Positions 29,404 to 38,884 are shown, counted from the first letter of the stretch. The stretch is DNA of 64,000 nucleotides from Massilia litorea (GCF_015101885.1 NZ_CP062941.1:5124431-5188430); one strand, 5' to 3'. Numbers and translations: made by a program. The notes: a model not told the origin generated them from the sequence alone.

Positions 29404-30099
29404 TCATTTTTCGTTGTTAATGACGTTGTGAATGGTCGTACGGCTGACGCCATATTGGCGCGATAAACCCTGGGTCACGTTATACGTTGACCCGCATTTT
29501 TGGGCGTCTCGATAGGTTCGGATGATCCGGCGTTTTTCTGCTTCTGTTAGCTTGCCCTTCTTTTCTCGATTAGCCGCATTTGCCGACGATTGCTTAACAG
29601 CCTGGTTAAGGGCGTCGAAAATCGGCACGTCGCCATATTCTTGGGCGAGAATACAAGCTCGCAGCAGTTTCACGGCCTGCTGCTCCGTCTCGGTTGGGTC
29701 ATACTTTTCTACCAAGCCGCAAAAACTTACGGCTTCGTCATCGTGGTACAAACTGGCCGCGTCGGCGTCCAAGCGCCAAACTGGAGACATGCCGCGCTTT
29801 CGATATTCGGCCAGAATGCGGTCGGAGGCCATAGGGATACGCGCGGCCACATTCAGCAGTTGTAACGCCGCGCTGGTGCGTAACTGCGCGACGAGGGCAA
29901 GACGGGCGGACGTTGTCCTCGCTTTGGCCATCCGCACGGCGATGTCAGGGTCGGTGAAAAAAGGTTGTGCCATCCTAACTGCCTGCTCGACGCCAAATCG
30001 CCGCCGTACCGGCGCATGTGCCGGTTTGTTTTCCAACTCGTTGATTGCTACCTGATCGGCCTGGGCAGTTTCAGGCTCTGCTTGATCTTGTTTTTGCAC
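29404..30099 (-). CDS. Island regulator with C-terminal helix-turn-helix (island 1)
   Basis: Protein of 231 residues of unknown family. Residues about 1-180 are predicted helical with no recognised domain. The C-terminal 50 residues form a helix-turn-helix: KLTEAEKRRIIRTYRDA, then TQGLSRQYGVSRTTIHNVI. The island 2 protein at 55356-55877 has a clearly related C-terminus (RRI..Y.D, Y.VS.TTIH). The GTG start at 30099 has GAGAGG about five bases upstream. It lies 41 bases after the integrase and before the AlpA-like gene, with a palindrome just beyond its stop, suggesting it controls the AlpA promoter (inference). Confidence 0.6.
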   Translation of the reverse strand: MQKQDQAEPETAQADQVAINELENKPAHAPVRRRFGVEQAVRMAQPFFTDPDIAVRMAKARTTSARLALVAQLRTSAALQLLNVAARIPMASDRILAEYRKRGMSPVWRLDADAASLYHDDEAVSFCGLVEKYDPTETEQQAVKLLRACILAQEYGDVPIFDALNQAVKQSSANAANREKKGKLTEAEKRRIIRTYRDAQKCGSTYNVTQGLSRQYGVSRTTIHNVINNEK

Positions 30100-30140
30100 G
30101 CCACCCTCTCGCTTTGAGTGTGAATTGTGTAATGACAGCT

Positions 30141-31388
30141 TTATGCCGGCTCACGCACACGGATAGGAACAACTTCGCCCATCGCCTCGCCCTTCTTGGC
30201 GCAATGGGTAGCCCATGTTTCCATTAACGCCCGACGCTTTTCAAAAAGGTCACTCCTGAAATAGGCCGCTTCCGTCGAGTCCTTGATGGTATGAGCCAGG
30301 GCCGCCTCGCATACCTCGCGCGGGTAGGACGTGCGCTCGGCACACCAGTCCCGGAAAGTAGAACGGAATCCGTGGGCGGTGAACGTATAACCGAACCGGC
30401 GCAGCAGCATGGTGAAAACCATGTTGCTCAACATGCGTCCTTTTTGGTTGGCGAATACCAACTCGGAGCCAGTGTCGCGCCTGTGGGCCAGGATTTCCAG
30501 GCAGCGCGGGGCCAGGGGAATGCGGTGTTCGCGTGACGCCTTCATCCTTTCAGCAGGGATCACCCAGCGTTTTTGGGCGAAGTCGATTTCGGACCAGCGC
30601 GCCCCAAGGACTTCGCCTGTGCGGGCCGCTGTCAAGATGAGGAACTCGAAGGCGTCCCGGACCACTTCTTCGGCGCCCGACATGCGAACGGCATTGATGA
30701 CTTCGTTGACGACCAGGTAGGGACATGCCTCGAAATGCTTGGGCTTCTTGGCCTCGCTCGCACTGGGCAGCGCGCGGCTGATTTGATCCCACATATGCGG
30801 ATCATGGTTCTGGCGATAGTCGCGTGCGGCAGCCCAATCCAGTACCGCCCTGATGCGCTGGCGTACGCGGGCAGCAGTCTCCGGCTTCGTAGTCCAGATC
30901 GGCTCCAGCGCCCGCAGCACATCGGCTTTGGACACGGCCGTGACATCCTTTTTGCCGAACACCGGGTAAGCGTATGTCGTCAGAGTGTTAATCCATTGAT
31001 CGCCGTGTTTAACATTCTTCCAGGACGACCGCTTCAGCACATGAAGCTCGGCCGCGCATTGCTCAAAGGAGCGGCGCTGGGCGGCCGCCAGCATGATTTT
31101 GGCGTGCTCGGCATTACGGTGGTCAATGGGGTCGATCCTTTGCGTCAGCAGCTTGCGATAGCCTTGGGCCATTTCGCGGGCCTGTGCGAGGCCATAAAGC
31201 GAAGCCGAGCCAAGGCCCATTTCCCTGACACGTTTATTCAGGCTGTAGCGCAGTACCCAGGACTTTGCGCCTGAGGCAGATACCTGCAAATACAGGCCGT
31301 CGCCATCGCCGTAATAGCCCGGTTTTTTCTTCCCGTTGATGGCCAAGGCCGTGAGTTTGTTCCGCTCTCTACCCACACTTCTACCCAT
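30141..31388 (-). CDS. P4-type tyrosine integrase
   Basis: Integrase of 415 residues with the N-terminal arm-binding domain (LTALAINGKKKPGYYGDGDGLYLQVSASG...WVLRYSL), a SAM-like core-binding domain (about 105-195) and a tyrosine recombinase catalytic domain. Visible catalytic residues are Arg in ILTAARTGEVLGARW, HGFRSTFRDW, ALAH and the Tyr in AAYFRSDLFEKRR. It catalyses site-specific recombination at tRNA-Ser. The start codon lies within the right arm-type repeat, so bound integrase may repress itself (inference). Confidence 0.93.
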   Translation of the reverse strand: MGRSVGRERNKLTALAINGKKKPGYYGDGDGLYLQVSASGAKSWVLRYSLNKRVREMGLGSASLYGLAQAREMAQGYRKLLTQRIDPIDHRNAEHAKIMLAAAQRRSFEQCAAELHVLKRSSWKNVKHGDQWINTLTTYAYPVFGKKDVTAVSKADVLRALEPIWTTKPETAARVRQRIRAVLDWAAARDYRQNHDPHMWDQISRALPSASEAKKPKHFEACPYLVVNEVINAVRMSGAEEVVRDAFEFLILTAARTGEVLGARWSEIDFAQKRWVIPAERMKASREHRIPLAPRCLEILAHRRDTGSELVFANQKGRMLSNMVFTMLLRRFGYTFTAHGFRSTFRDWCAERTSYPREVCEAALAHTIKDSTEAAYFRSDLFEKRRALMETWATHCAKKGEAMGEVVPIRVREPA

Positions 31389-31391
31389 GTT
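31368..31391 (+). repeat. Arm-type repeat pair, right end of island 1
   Basis: Same 24 bases as 24303-24326, with TCTACCCA twice at a 12-base spacing. It overlaps the integrase start codon (complement of 31386-31388) and lies 128 bases from the right core site. Confidence 0.65.
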
Positions 31392-31420
31392 CCGAAACCG
31401 GATTTCAGTGTACTCCGATG

Positions 31421-31442
31421 AATCTCATTGGACAATGAGATT
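31421..31442. promoter_or_regulatory. Inverted repeat upstream of the integrase
   Basis: AATCTCATTG and CAATGAGATT form a perfect 10-base inverted repeat with a 2-base spacer, 33 bases before the integrase start. It probably binds a dimeric regulator of integrase expression. Confidence 0.55.
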
Positions 31443-31519
31443 TTATTTTTTCTTTAAATACAATAACTTAAGTGTAAACTTTGGGCGATATTGGACAAAA
31501 TGGACGATGGTTATAAAGA

Positions 31520-31533
31520 CCCTCTCTCCGCCA
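31520..31533 (+). other. attR core of island 1
   Basis: CCCTCTCTCCGCCA, the exact copy of the tRNA-Ser 3' end at 24248-24261. It marks the right boundary of the island. Confidence 0.85.
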
Positions 31534-31539
31534 GGACAA

Positions 31540-31579
31540 CAATGCAAAAAGGCCACCCTCGGGTGGCCTTTTTGCATTG
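31540..31579. terminator. Strong hairpin terminator, probably the original one of tRNA-Ser
   Basis: A stem of 19 base pairs (arms from CAATGCAAAAAGGCCACCC) with a T-run in the right arm. It follows the right att core by six bases. Before island insertion it would have stood just after tRNA-Ser, so it is likely the displaced tRNA terminator. Confidence 0.75.
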
Positions 31580-31589
31580 TTTCCTGTCG

Positions 31590-31734
31590 GAGAGAAGCAG
31601 AGCCCCTGCGGGCTCTGCGTGGGGGATTCGAAGGGCTGGGCATACTTGCCCAGCACTCTTCGAATCGCCTGACTGCCGTCGCCCTTGGGCGACGGCGCCG
31701 CGCGCCGAGGGCGCGCGCCGTACCTCTGACTCTC
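31590..31734. repeat. Cluster of four strong hairpins
   Basis: Consecutive hairpins at 31597-31618 (GCAGAGCCC stem), 31625-31666 (GATTCGAAG plus GCTGGGCA stem), 31675-31696 (GCCGTCGCCC stem) and about 31700-31716 (GCGCGCC stem), with GAGAG and CTCTC at the edges that could close a multibranched fold. No protein-coding signal. It could be a structured RNA or a REP-type element. Confidence 0.5.
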
Positions 31735-31774
31735 AGTCCTCACTCAACCAGCACCGTTACCCACACGAAGCAAA

Positions 31775-31801
31775 CGCGTGGGCACAAGTGCCCACCCTAC
31801 G
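31775..31801. repeat. REP-like repeat, half copy
   Basis: CGCGTGGGCA followed by CAAGTGCCCACCCTACG matches the right half of the complete copies at 10680-10787 and 38885-38990. It lies 23 bases past the GntR gene stop. Confidence 0.7.
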
Positions 31802-31824
31802 TGACGCTCAGCCCCCGGTCATCC

Positions 31825-32628
31825 TCACCGCCCCGCCCTGCTCAACACCGTCTCCTCCGACTCCGCCAGCCTCCTCGCCACTTCCCTGCTCGCCTCGCTC
31901 CACGACTCCACATCCGCCCCGCGAATCCGCGCCGCCACATTCGCAATATGATGCCGCGCCGCCTCGCGCGCGCCCTCCACATCCTGCCGGTCGATGGCCG
32001 CGGCCACCGCATGGTGCTCATCATGCAGCTGCGCCTCGATGTCCCCGAAGCGCGGCTCGCTCATGCGCCCCAGCGTGACGGCTTCACGCAGGAACTGGCG
32101 CAAAAAGCCCAGCAGCGAGGTATACAAAGGATTGCCCGTCGCGTCCGCGATCGCGTTGTGAAACGCCAGGTCCTCGTCGACGCCGTTGTGTCCGGCCGCC
32201 ACCGCGGCGTCGATCGCGTGCAGGGCGCGCTGGATCGCGGCGTTCTGGGCCGCGGTGCGGCGCTGCGCCGCCAGGGCCGCCACCTCGGCTTCGAGCCCGC
32301 TGCGCAATTCCATCACGCGCAGCACCGCCGGCACCGAACCGCCGGCGTCGACATCGATCTGGAAACGCGCCGACTGGCTGGGGCCGATGATCAGCGTGCC
32401 CTTGCCCTGGCGGGTTGCCACCACCCCTTCGGCTTTCAGCCGCGACACCGCCTCGCGGATCACGGTGCGGCTGACGCTGAAACGCAGCGCCAGCGCCGCC
32501 TCGGACGGCAGGCGGTCGCCGGCGGCGAATTCGCCGCTGCGGATTTTCCCCAGGAGTACGTCCGTCACGCGGTCGGCCAGCGTGGCGGGCAGGCCGATCG
32601 ATTCGTTCGGTGGACCTTCATTTTCCAT
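31825..32628 (-). CDS. GntR family regulator, FadR/FCD type (GlcC/LldR-like)
   Basis: Transcription factor of 267 residues. An N-terminal winged helix (about 18-80) has GDRLPSEAALALRFSVSRTVIREAVSRLKAEGVV. The C-terminal FCD helical domain carries metal/ligand-binding residues: the Asp in DLAFHNAIADATGN and later His residues (LHDEHHAVAAAI, AARHHI). It is divergent from the permease-glcDEF operon, and the shared region holds three FadR-type sites, so it probably represses that operon and responds to lactate or glycolate. Whether it corresponds to LldR or GlcC is uncertain. Confidence 0.88.
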   Translation of the reverse strand: MENEGPPNESIGLPATLADRVTDVLLGKIRSGEFAAGDRLPSEAALALRFSVSRTVIREAVSRLKAEGVVATRQGKGTLIIGPSQSARFQIDVDAGGSVPAVLRVMELRSGLEAEVAALAAQRRTAAQNAAIQRALHAIDAAVAAGHNGVDEDLAFHNAIADATGNPLYTSLLGFLRQFLREAVTLGRMSEPRFGDIEAQLHDEHHAVAAAIDRQDVEGAREAARHHIANVAARIRGADVESWSEASREVARRLAESEETVLSRAGR

Positions 32629-32655
32629 ACGTGACTCTCCTACAACATCGTTTCT

Positions 32656-32666
32656 TAGTGCGACAA
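32656..32666. promoter_or_regulatory. FadR-type operator, site 1
   Basis: TAGTGCGACAA fits the T-N-G-T-N3-A-C-N-A pattern of FadR-subfamily regulators. It lies just upstream of the permease -35 box and close to the GntR gene start. Confidence 0.55.
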
Positions 32667-32671
32667 CACGA

Positions 32672-32701
32672 TTGACAATTATAAATGCTGTTGCCTACAC
32701 T
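32672..32701 (+). promoter_or_regulatory. Promoter of the permease-glcDEF operon
   Basis: TTGACA at 32672-32677 and TACACT at 32696-32701 with an 18-base spacer. The 5' leader of about 140 bases carries two operator sites directly downstream. Confidence 0.6.
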
Positions 32702-32713
32702 GTGGTTTCAAAC

Positions 32714-32739
32714 TTGTATGACAAGTTATCGTCATACAA
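32714..32739. promoter_or_regulatory. FadR-type operators, sites 2 and 3
   Basis: TTGTATGACAA (32714-32724) and TCGTCATACAA (32729-32739) both fit T-N-G-T-N3-A-C-N-A and form a larger inverted pair. Placed about 10-35 bases beyond the likely transcription start, they would let the GntR protein block elongation or initiation. Confidence 0.6.
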
Positions 32740-32844
32740 GCGGAAACACGATAAAAAGCACGATCCAGCCACGACGCCGCGATCACCAGCCCCTTACAAC
32801 AACCACAGGGCTGGCCGAATGACTTTCTGAGGAGACCCAGCAGT

Positions 32845-34497
<1,653 letters not shown>

Positions 34498-34536
34498 GTA
34501 GCCGATCAAGCGCAGCACTACCAAGAAGGAAACAGC

Positions 34537-36024
34537 ATGAAGATGTCACCCGATCCGGACAACCTGGCCGCGCGCCGTCAACAGGTGGTCGAGGCCCTGC
34601 GGCCGGTGCTGCCGGCCGGCTCGCTGCTGGCCGACGTGGAGGACACCCGTCCCTACGAATGCGATGGCCTGTCGGCCTACCGCCAGCTGCCGATGGTGGT
34701 GGCCTTGCCGGAAAACGAGCAGCAGGTCATCGACGTGCTGGAAGTCTGCCGCCGCTTGCAGGTGCCGGTCGTGCCGCGCGGCGCCGGTACCGGCCTGTCC
34801 GGCGGTGCGATGCCGATCGTGGACGGCCTGGTGCTGTCGACCGCAAAGCTGAACCGCATCGTGCGCATGGATCCGGTCAGCCGCACGGCCATCGTCCAGC
34901 CGGGCGTGCGCAACCTGGCCATTTCCGAGGCGGCCGCGCCCCACGGCCTGTATTACGCGCCCGATCCCTCCTCGCAGATCGCCTGCAGCATCGGCGGCAA
35001 CGTGGCCGAGAACTCGGGCGGCGTGCACTGCCTGAAATATGGCCTGACCGTGCACAACGTGCTGCGCGTACGCGTCGTCACGATCGACGGCGACGTCGTC
35101 GAACTGGGCAGCGAGGCCCCGGATGCACCGGGCCTCGACCTGCTGGCCGTGTTCATCGGCTCGGAAGGCATGCTGGGCATCGTCACCGAAGTGACGGTGA
35201 AACTGGTGCCGAAGCCGGCCGCCGCCCAGGTGATCATGGCCTCGTTCGACGACGTCGTCACCGGCGGCAATGCAGTGGCCAGCGTGATCGCGGCCGGCAT
35301 CATCCCGGCCGGCCTGGAGATGATGGACCGCACCTCCTCGCGCATGGTCGAACCCTTCGTCAAAGCCGGCTACGACACCGATGCCGCCGCCATCCTGCTG
35401 TGCGAGGCCGACGGCACCGCGCTCGAAGTGGCCGAGGAAATCGAGCGCATGTCCGAGGTGCTGCAGGGGGCCGGGGCGACCGCGATCGCGGTCTCGCAGA
35501 ACGAGGCCGAGCGCCTGCGCTTCTGGTCGGGGCGCAAGAACGCCTTCCCGGCCGCCGGCCGCATTTCGCCCGACTACTACTGCATGGACGGCACCATTCC
35601 GCGCAAGCAGCTGGGCCATGTGCTGACCAGCATCGAGCAGATGGAATCCGTCTACGGCCTGCGTTGCGCGAACGTGTTCCACGCGGGCGACGGCAACATG
35701 CATCCGCTGATCCTGTTCGATGCGAACCAGCCGGGCGAATTCGAACGCGCCGAGGAATTCGGGGCCGCGATCCTGGCCCTGTGCGTGGAAGTGGGCGGCA
35801 CCATCACCGGCGAGCACGGGGTCGGCATCGAGAAGATCAATTCGATGTGCGTGCAGTTCTCGAGCGCCGAACTGGAAGCCTTCCACGCCGTCAAGCGCGC
35901 CTTCGACCCGCACCGCCTGCTCAACCCGGACAAGGCGATTCCGACGCTGAACCGCTGCGCCGAGTTCGGCCAGATGCACGTCCACGCCGGGCACCTTCCG
36001 CACGCGCACCTGCCGCGCTTCTGA
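34537..36024 (+). CDS. glcD: Glycolate (or D-lactate) oxidase FAD subunit GlcD
   Basis: FAD-linked oxidase of 495 residues. The N-terminal PCMH-type FAD domain shows VPVVPRGAGTGLSGGAMP, QPGVRNLAISEAAAPHGL and CSIGGNVAENSGGVHCLKYG. The C-terminal FAD-oxidase domain has the metal/substrate segment HAGDGNMHPLILFD and GEHGVGIEK near the end. In E. coli, GlcD works with GlcE and GlcF to oxidise glycolate to glyoxylate and pass electrons to the quinone pool; the family also oxidises D-lactate. Gene order here is permease-glcD-glcE-glcF. Confidence 0.93.
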   Translation: MKMSPDPDNLAARRQQVVEALRPVLPAGSLLADVEDTRPYECDGLSAYRQLPMVVALPENEQQVIDVLEVCRRLQVPVVPRGAGTGLSGGAMPIVDGLVLSTAKLNRIVRMDPVSRTAIVQPGVRNLAISEAAAPHGLYYAPDPSSQIACSIGGNVAENSGGVHCLKYGLTVHNVLRVRVVTIDGDVVELGSEAPDAPGLDLLAVFIGSEGMLGIVTEVTVKLVPKPAAAQVIMASFDDVVTGGNAVASVIAAGIIPAGLEMMDRTSSRMVEPFVKAGYDTDAAAILLCEADGTALEVAEEIERMSEVLQGAGATAIAVSQNEAERLRFWSGRKNAFPAAGRISPDYYCMDGTIPRKQLGHVLTSIEQMESVYGLRCANVFHAGDGNMHPLILFDANQPGEFERAEEFGAAILALCVEVGGTITGEHGVGIEKINSMCVQFSSAELEAFHAVKRAFDPHRLLNPDKAIPTLNRCAEFGQMHVHAGHLPHAHLPRF

Positions 36025-36062
36025 AAGCACGCCTCTCAAGCTCTACTTCAAGGTTTTAAAGA

Positions 36063-37136
36063 ATGGAACAGGTACTTCAGCAATTCCGCGACCGCATTGC
36101 GGCCGCCCATGCCGCGCGCACCCCGCTGCTCCTGCGCGGCGGCGGCAGCAAGGACTGGTACGGACAGGCGAGCGAGGGCGAGGTGTTCGATACCCGCGCC
36201 TACCACGGCATCGTCGACTATGAACCGTCCGAACTGGTGGTGACCGCGCGCTGCGGCACGCCGTTGGCCGAACTCGAGGCGGCACTCGCCGCGCAGAACC
36301 AGATGCTGGCCTTCGAGCCGCCCCATTTCGGGCCAGGGGCCACCGTCGGCGGCATGGTCGCTGCCGGCCTGTCCGGACCACGCCGCCAGGGCGCCGGTGC
36401 GCTGCGCGACTTCGTGCTCGGTGTCGACCTGGTCGACGGACGCGGCGAGCTGCTGCACTTCGGCGGCCAGGTGATGAAGAACGTCGCCGGCTACGACGTG
36501 TCGCGCCTGATGGCCGGCGCGCTCGGCACACTGGGCCTGTTGACCAGGGTGTCGCTCAAGGTCCTGCCGCGACCCGTGCGCGAGACGACGCTGGTGTTCG
36601 AGCTCGGCCAGCAGGAGGCGCTCGACAAGCTCAATGCCTGGGGCGGCCGTGCGCTGCCGCTGTCGTCCAGCGCCTGGCAGGACGGGCGCCTGGCGCTGCG
36701 CCTGTCGGGCGCGAACGCGGCCGTCAGTGCCGCCACGCGTGAGCTGGGTGGCGAAACAATGCCTGAGCCCGACCGTTTTTGGCACGACCTGCGCGAGCAG
36801 CGCAGCGCGTTCTTCGCCGGCGCCGGCGAAGGCAATGGCCTGTGGCGCCTCGCCCTGCCCACGATTTGCCCGCCGCTGGCCCTGCCGGGGCGCCAGCTGA
36901 TCGAATGGGGCGGTGGCCAGCGCTGGCTGCGCAGCGAGGATGGCCTGGACGCCGGCGCCATCCGCGCCGCGGCGGCGGCACACGGCGGCCACGCGACCCT
37001 GTTCCGCGGCGGAGATAAACGGCTCGGCGTGTTCGCGCCCTTGCAACCCGCGCTCGCGCGCGTCCACCAGCGGCTGAAGGAAAGCTTCGACCCGGCCGGC
37101 ATCTTCAATCGCGCGCGCATGTACAACGAACTTTGA
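36063..37136 (+). CDS. glcE: Glycolate oxidase subunit GlcE
   Basis: FAD-binding subunit of 357 residues, shorter than GlcD. It has a partial FAD domain with TPLLLRGGGSKDWYG, VVTARCGTPLAELEAAL, GATVGGMVAAGLSG and GGQVMKNVAGYDVSRLMAGALG, and a short C-terminus ending ESFDPAGIFNRARMY. It forms the complex with GlcD and GlcF at the inner membrane. The gene starts 38 bases after glcD and ends 12 bases before glcF. Confidence 0.92.
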   Translation: MEQVLQQFRDRIAAAHAARTPLLLRGGGSKDWYGQASEGEVFDTRAYHGIVDYEPSELVVTARCGTPLAELEAALAAQNQMLAFEPPHFGPGATVGGMVAAGLSGPRRQGAGALRDFVLGVDLVDGRGELLHFGGQVMKNVAGYDVSRLMAGALGTLGLLTRVSLKVLPRPVRETTLVFELGQQEALDKLNAWGGRALPLSSSAWQDGRLALRLSGANAAVSAATRELGGETMPEPDRFWHDLREQRSAFFAGAGEGNGLWRLALPTICPPLALPGRQLIEWGGGQRWLRSEDGLDAGAIRAAAAAHGGHATLFRGGDKRLGVFAPLQPALARVHQRLKESFDPAGIFNRARMYNEL

Positions 37137-37148
37137 CTGTCTTTTATT

Positions 37149-38414
37149 ATGCAAACCAATCTGGCTGATTTCATCAAGGGCACGGCCGACGGCGACCAGG
37201 CCGAGTCCATCCTGCGCAGTTGCGTGCATTGCGGCTTTTGTACGGCAACCTGCCCGACTTACCAGCTGCTGGGCGACGAGCTCGATGGCCCGCGTGGGCG
37301 CATCTACCTGATCAAGCAGGTGCTCGAAGGTGTGCCCGCCACCGCCAAGACCCAGCAGCACCTGGACCGCTGTCTCACCTGCCGCAATTGCGAAAGCACC
37401 TGCCCGTCGGGCGTGCAGTACGGGCGCCTGCTCGACATCGGACGCAAGGTGGTCGACCGCCAGGTGCAGCGCCCGCTGCGCCAGCGCGTCGCCCGCGCCG
37501 CACTCGCCGAACTGCTGCCGCGGCGCTGGATCTTTTCGCCGGCGATGAAAGCCGGCCAGGCGCTGCGCCCGCTGCTGCCGGCCGCCCTGAAACAGAAGGT
37601 GGGCAAACGCACCGCGCCCACGGCCTGGCCCGGACGCGCCCACGCGCACCGCATGCTGGTGCTCGACGGCTGCGTGCAGCCGTCGATGGCGCCGAACATC
37701 AACGCCGCCGCCGCGCGCGTGCTGGACAGCCTGGGTGTGCAGCTGGTCGTGGCGCCGAAGGCAGGCTGCTGCGGCGCGCTGCGCCACCACCTCGACGAAC
37801 AGGAAGCGGCGCTCGCCGATATCCGCCGCAACATCGACGCCTGGTGGCCGTATGTCGAAGGCGTTGACGGCGGCGGCGCGGCGGTCGAGGGGATCCTGAT
37901 GACGGCCTCCGGTTGTGGCGTGATGGTCAAGGACTACGGCCACCTGCTGGCGCAGGATCCGGCGTATGCGGACAAGGCGGCGCGCATCTCGGCGCTGACC
38001 CTCGACTTGTCCGAAACGCTGGCGCGCTTCGAGCCGGAACTGCGGGCGCGCCTGGCCGGACGCCAGGGCCCGCGCGTGGCCTACCATCCGCCCTGCACGC
38101 TGCAGCACGGGCAGAAGATCCGCGGTAGCGTGGAACGCCTGCTGGGGCTGGCGGGCGTCGACGTGAAGCTGTGCCAGGACAGCCACCTGTGCTGCGGCTC
38201 GGCCGGCACCTATTCGGTACTGCAGCCGGCCTTGTCGACCCAGCTGCGCGACCGCAAGATCGCCAACCTGGAGGCAACCGGCGCGCAGGAGATCGTCTCG
38301 GCCAACATCGGCTGCCAGAGCCACCTGCAGGGCGGAACCGACTTGCCGGTGCGTCACTGGATCGAAGTGATCGACCAGGCGCTGGCGGCCCAGCCTGTGC
38401 CGAAGGCTGCCTGA
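37149..38414 (+). CDS. glcF: Glycolate oxidase iron-sulfur subunit GlcF
   Basis: Fe-S protein of 421 residues. Two [4Fe-4S] ferredoxin motifs are near residues 25-36 (CVHCGFCTATCP) and 77-88 (CLTCRNCESTCP). Two CCG-type Cys-rich domains follow, with PKAGCCGALRHH and DSHLCCGSAGTYS. It transfers electrons from GlcD/GlcE to quinones at the cytoplasmic membrane. It is the last gene of the operon. Confidence 0.94.
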   Translation: MQTNLADFIKGTADGDQAESILRSCVHCGFCTATCPTYQLLGDELDGPRGRIYLIKQVLEGVPATAKTQQHLDRCLTCRNCESTCPSGVQYGRLLDIGRKVVDRQVQRPLRQRVARAALAELLPRRWIFSPAMKAGQALRPLLPAALKQKVGKRTAPTAWPGRAHAHRMLVLDGCVQPSMAPNINAAAARVLDSLGVQLVVAPKAGCCGALRHHLDEQEAALADIRRNIDAWWPYVEGVDGGGAAVEGILMTASGCGVMVKDYGHLLAQDPAYADKAARISALTLDLSETLARFEPELRARLAGRQGPRVAYHPPCTLQHGQKIRGSVERLLGLAGVDVKLCQDSHLCCGSAGTYSVLQPALSTQLRDRKIANLEATGAQEIVSANIGCQSHLQGGTDLPVRHWIEVIDQALAAQPVPKAA

Positions 38415-38498
38415 TTCGATCAACACCAGGCTGTTGAACACGCCCGTCATCGATGGCAAACTGGGGGCTGAAGCAGTCACCCACTCAGGAGATTTTCC

Positions 38499-38822
38499 AT
38501 GGCCACCATGACGGGCGGTAAGTTACCAGCAGCTAAACTCTCCGGTAAAAGCCTGCTGCGCATCGCGCTCGTCACGGCCGTGATCCTGCTGGTGCCGCTG
38601 GTCGCCATGCAGTTTACGCGCGAGGTGAACTGGACCTTGGGCGATTTCGTGGTCGCCGGCGGGTTGCTGATGGGGACCGGCTTGCTGTTCGACCTGGCAG
38701 TGCGCAAGATCCGGACCCAGAAGGCGCGCTTGATTACCATCGGCGCCATCGCGCTGGGCTTCCTGTTTGTGTGGACGGAACTGGCTGTGGGCATCGTCGG
38801 CAGCCCGTTCGCCGGATCCTGA
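38499..38822 (+). CDS. Small membrane protein of unknown function
   Basis: Protein of 107 residues with three predicted membrane helices (about 20-38, 48-65 and 77-100). A basic loop follows the second helix (LAVRKIRTQKAR). AGGAG lies upstream of the ATG. It is 84 bases past glcF and in the same direction but probably separate. I do not recognise the family with confidence. Confidence 0.7.
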   Translation: MATMTGGKLPAAKLSGKSLLRIALVTAVILLVPLVAMQFTREVNWTLGDFVVAGGLLMGTGLLFDLAVRKIRTQKARLITIGAIALGFLFVWTELAVGIVGSPFAGS

Positions 38823-38884
38823 GCCTCTCGAGAAGGCTGATGCCGGTCAGTTAAACTAGAACTGTCAGGTTGACTGTCGCGTAA

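Larger units (their letters stand above)
24248..31533. mobile_element. Genomic island 1, integrated in tRNA-Ser
   Basis: A 7.3-kb integrative element bounded by the direct repeat CCCTCTCTCCGCCA (24248-24261 and 31520-31533). It encodes, from right to left on the minus strand, a P4-type integrase, an HTH protein, an AlpA-like protein, a small winged-HTH protein, a MobV-like protein and a terminase-small-like protein. Next come a NUMOD4-HNH protein, a degenerate terminase-small copy and a cyclase-like protein; an HNH protein lies on the plus strand near the left end. No capsid, tail or conjugation genes are seen. This fits a phage-satellite or mobilizable element (inference). Base composition is lower in GC in the 25.2-26.0 kb part. 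Confidence 0.85.

Noticed and set aside
31443..31743. Open frames across the hairpin cluster beyond island 1
   Set aside because: They run through perfect stems on both strands and show no protein features.
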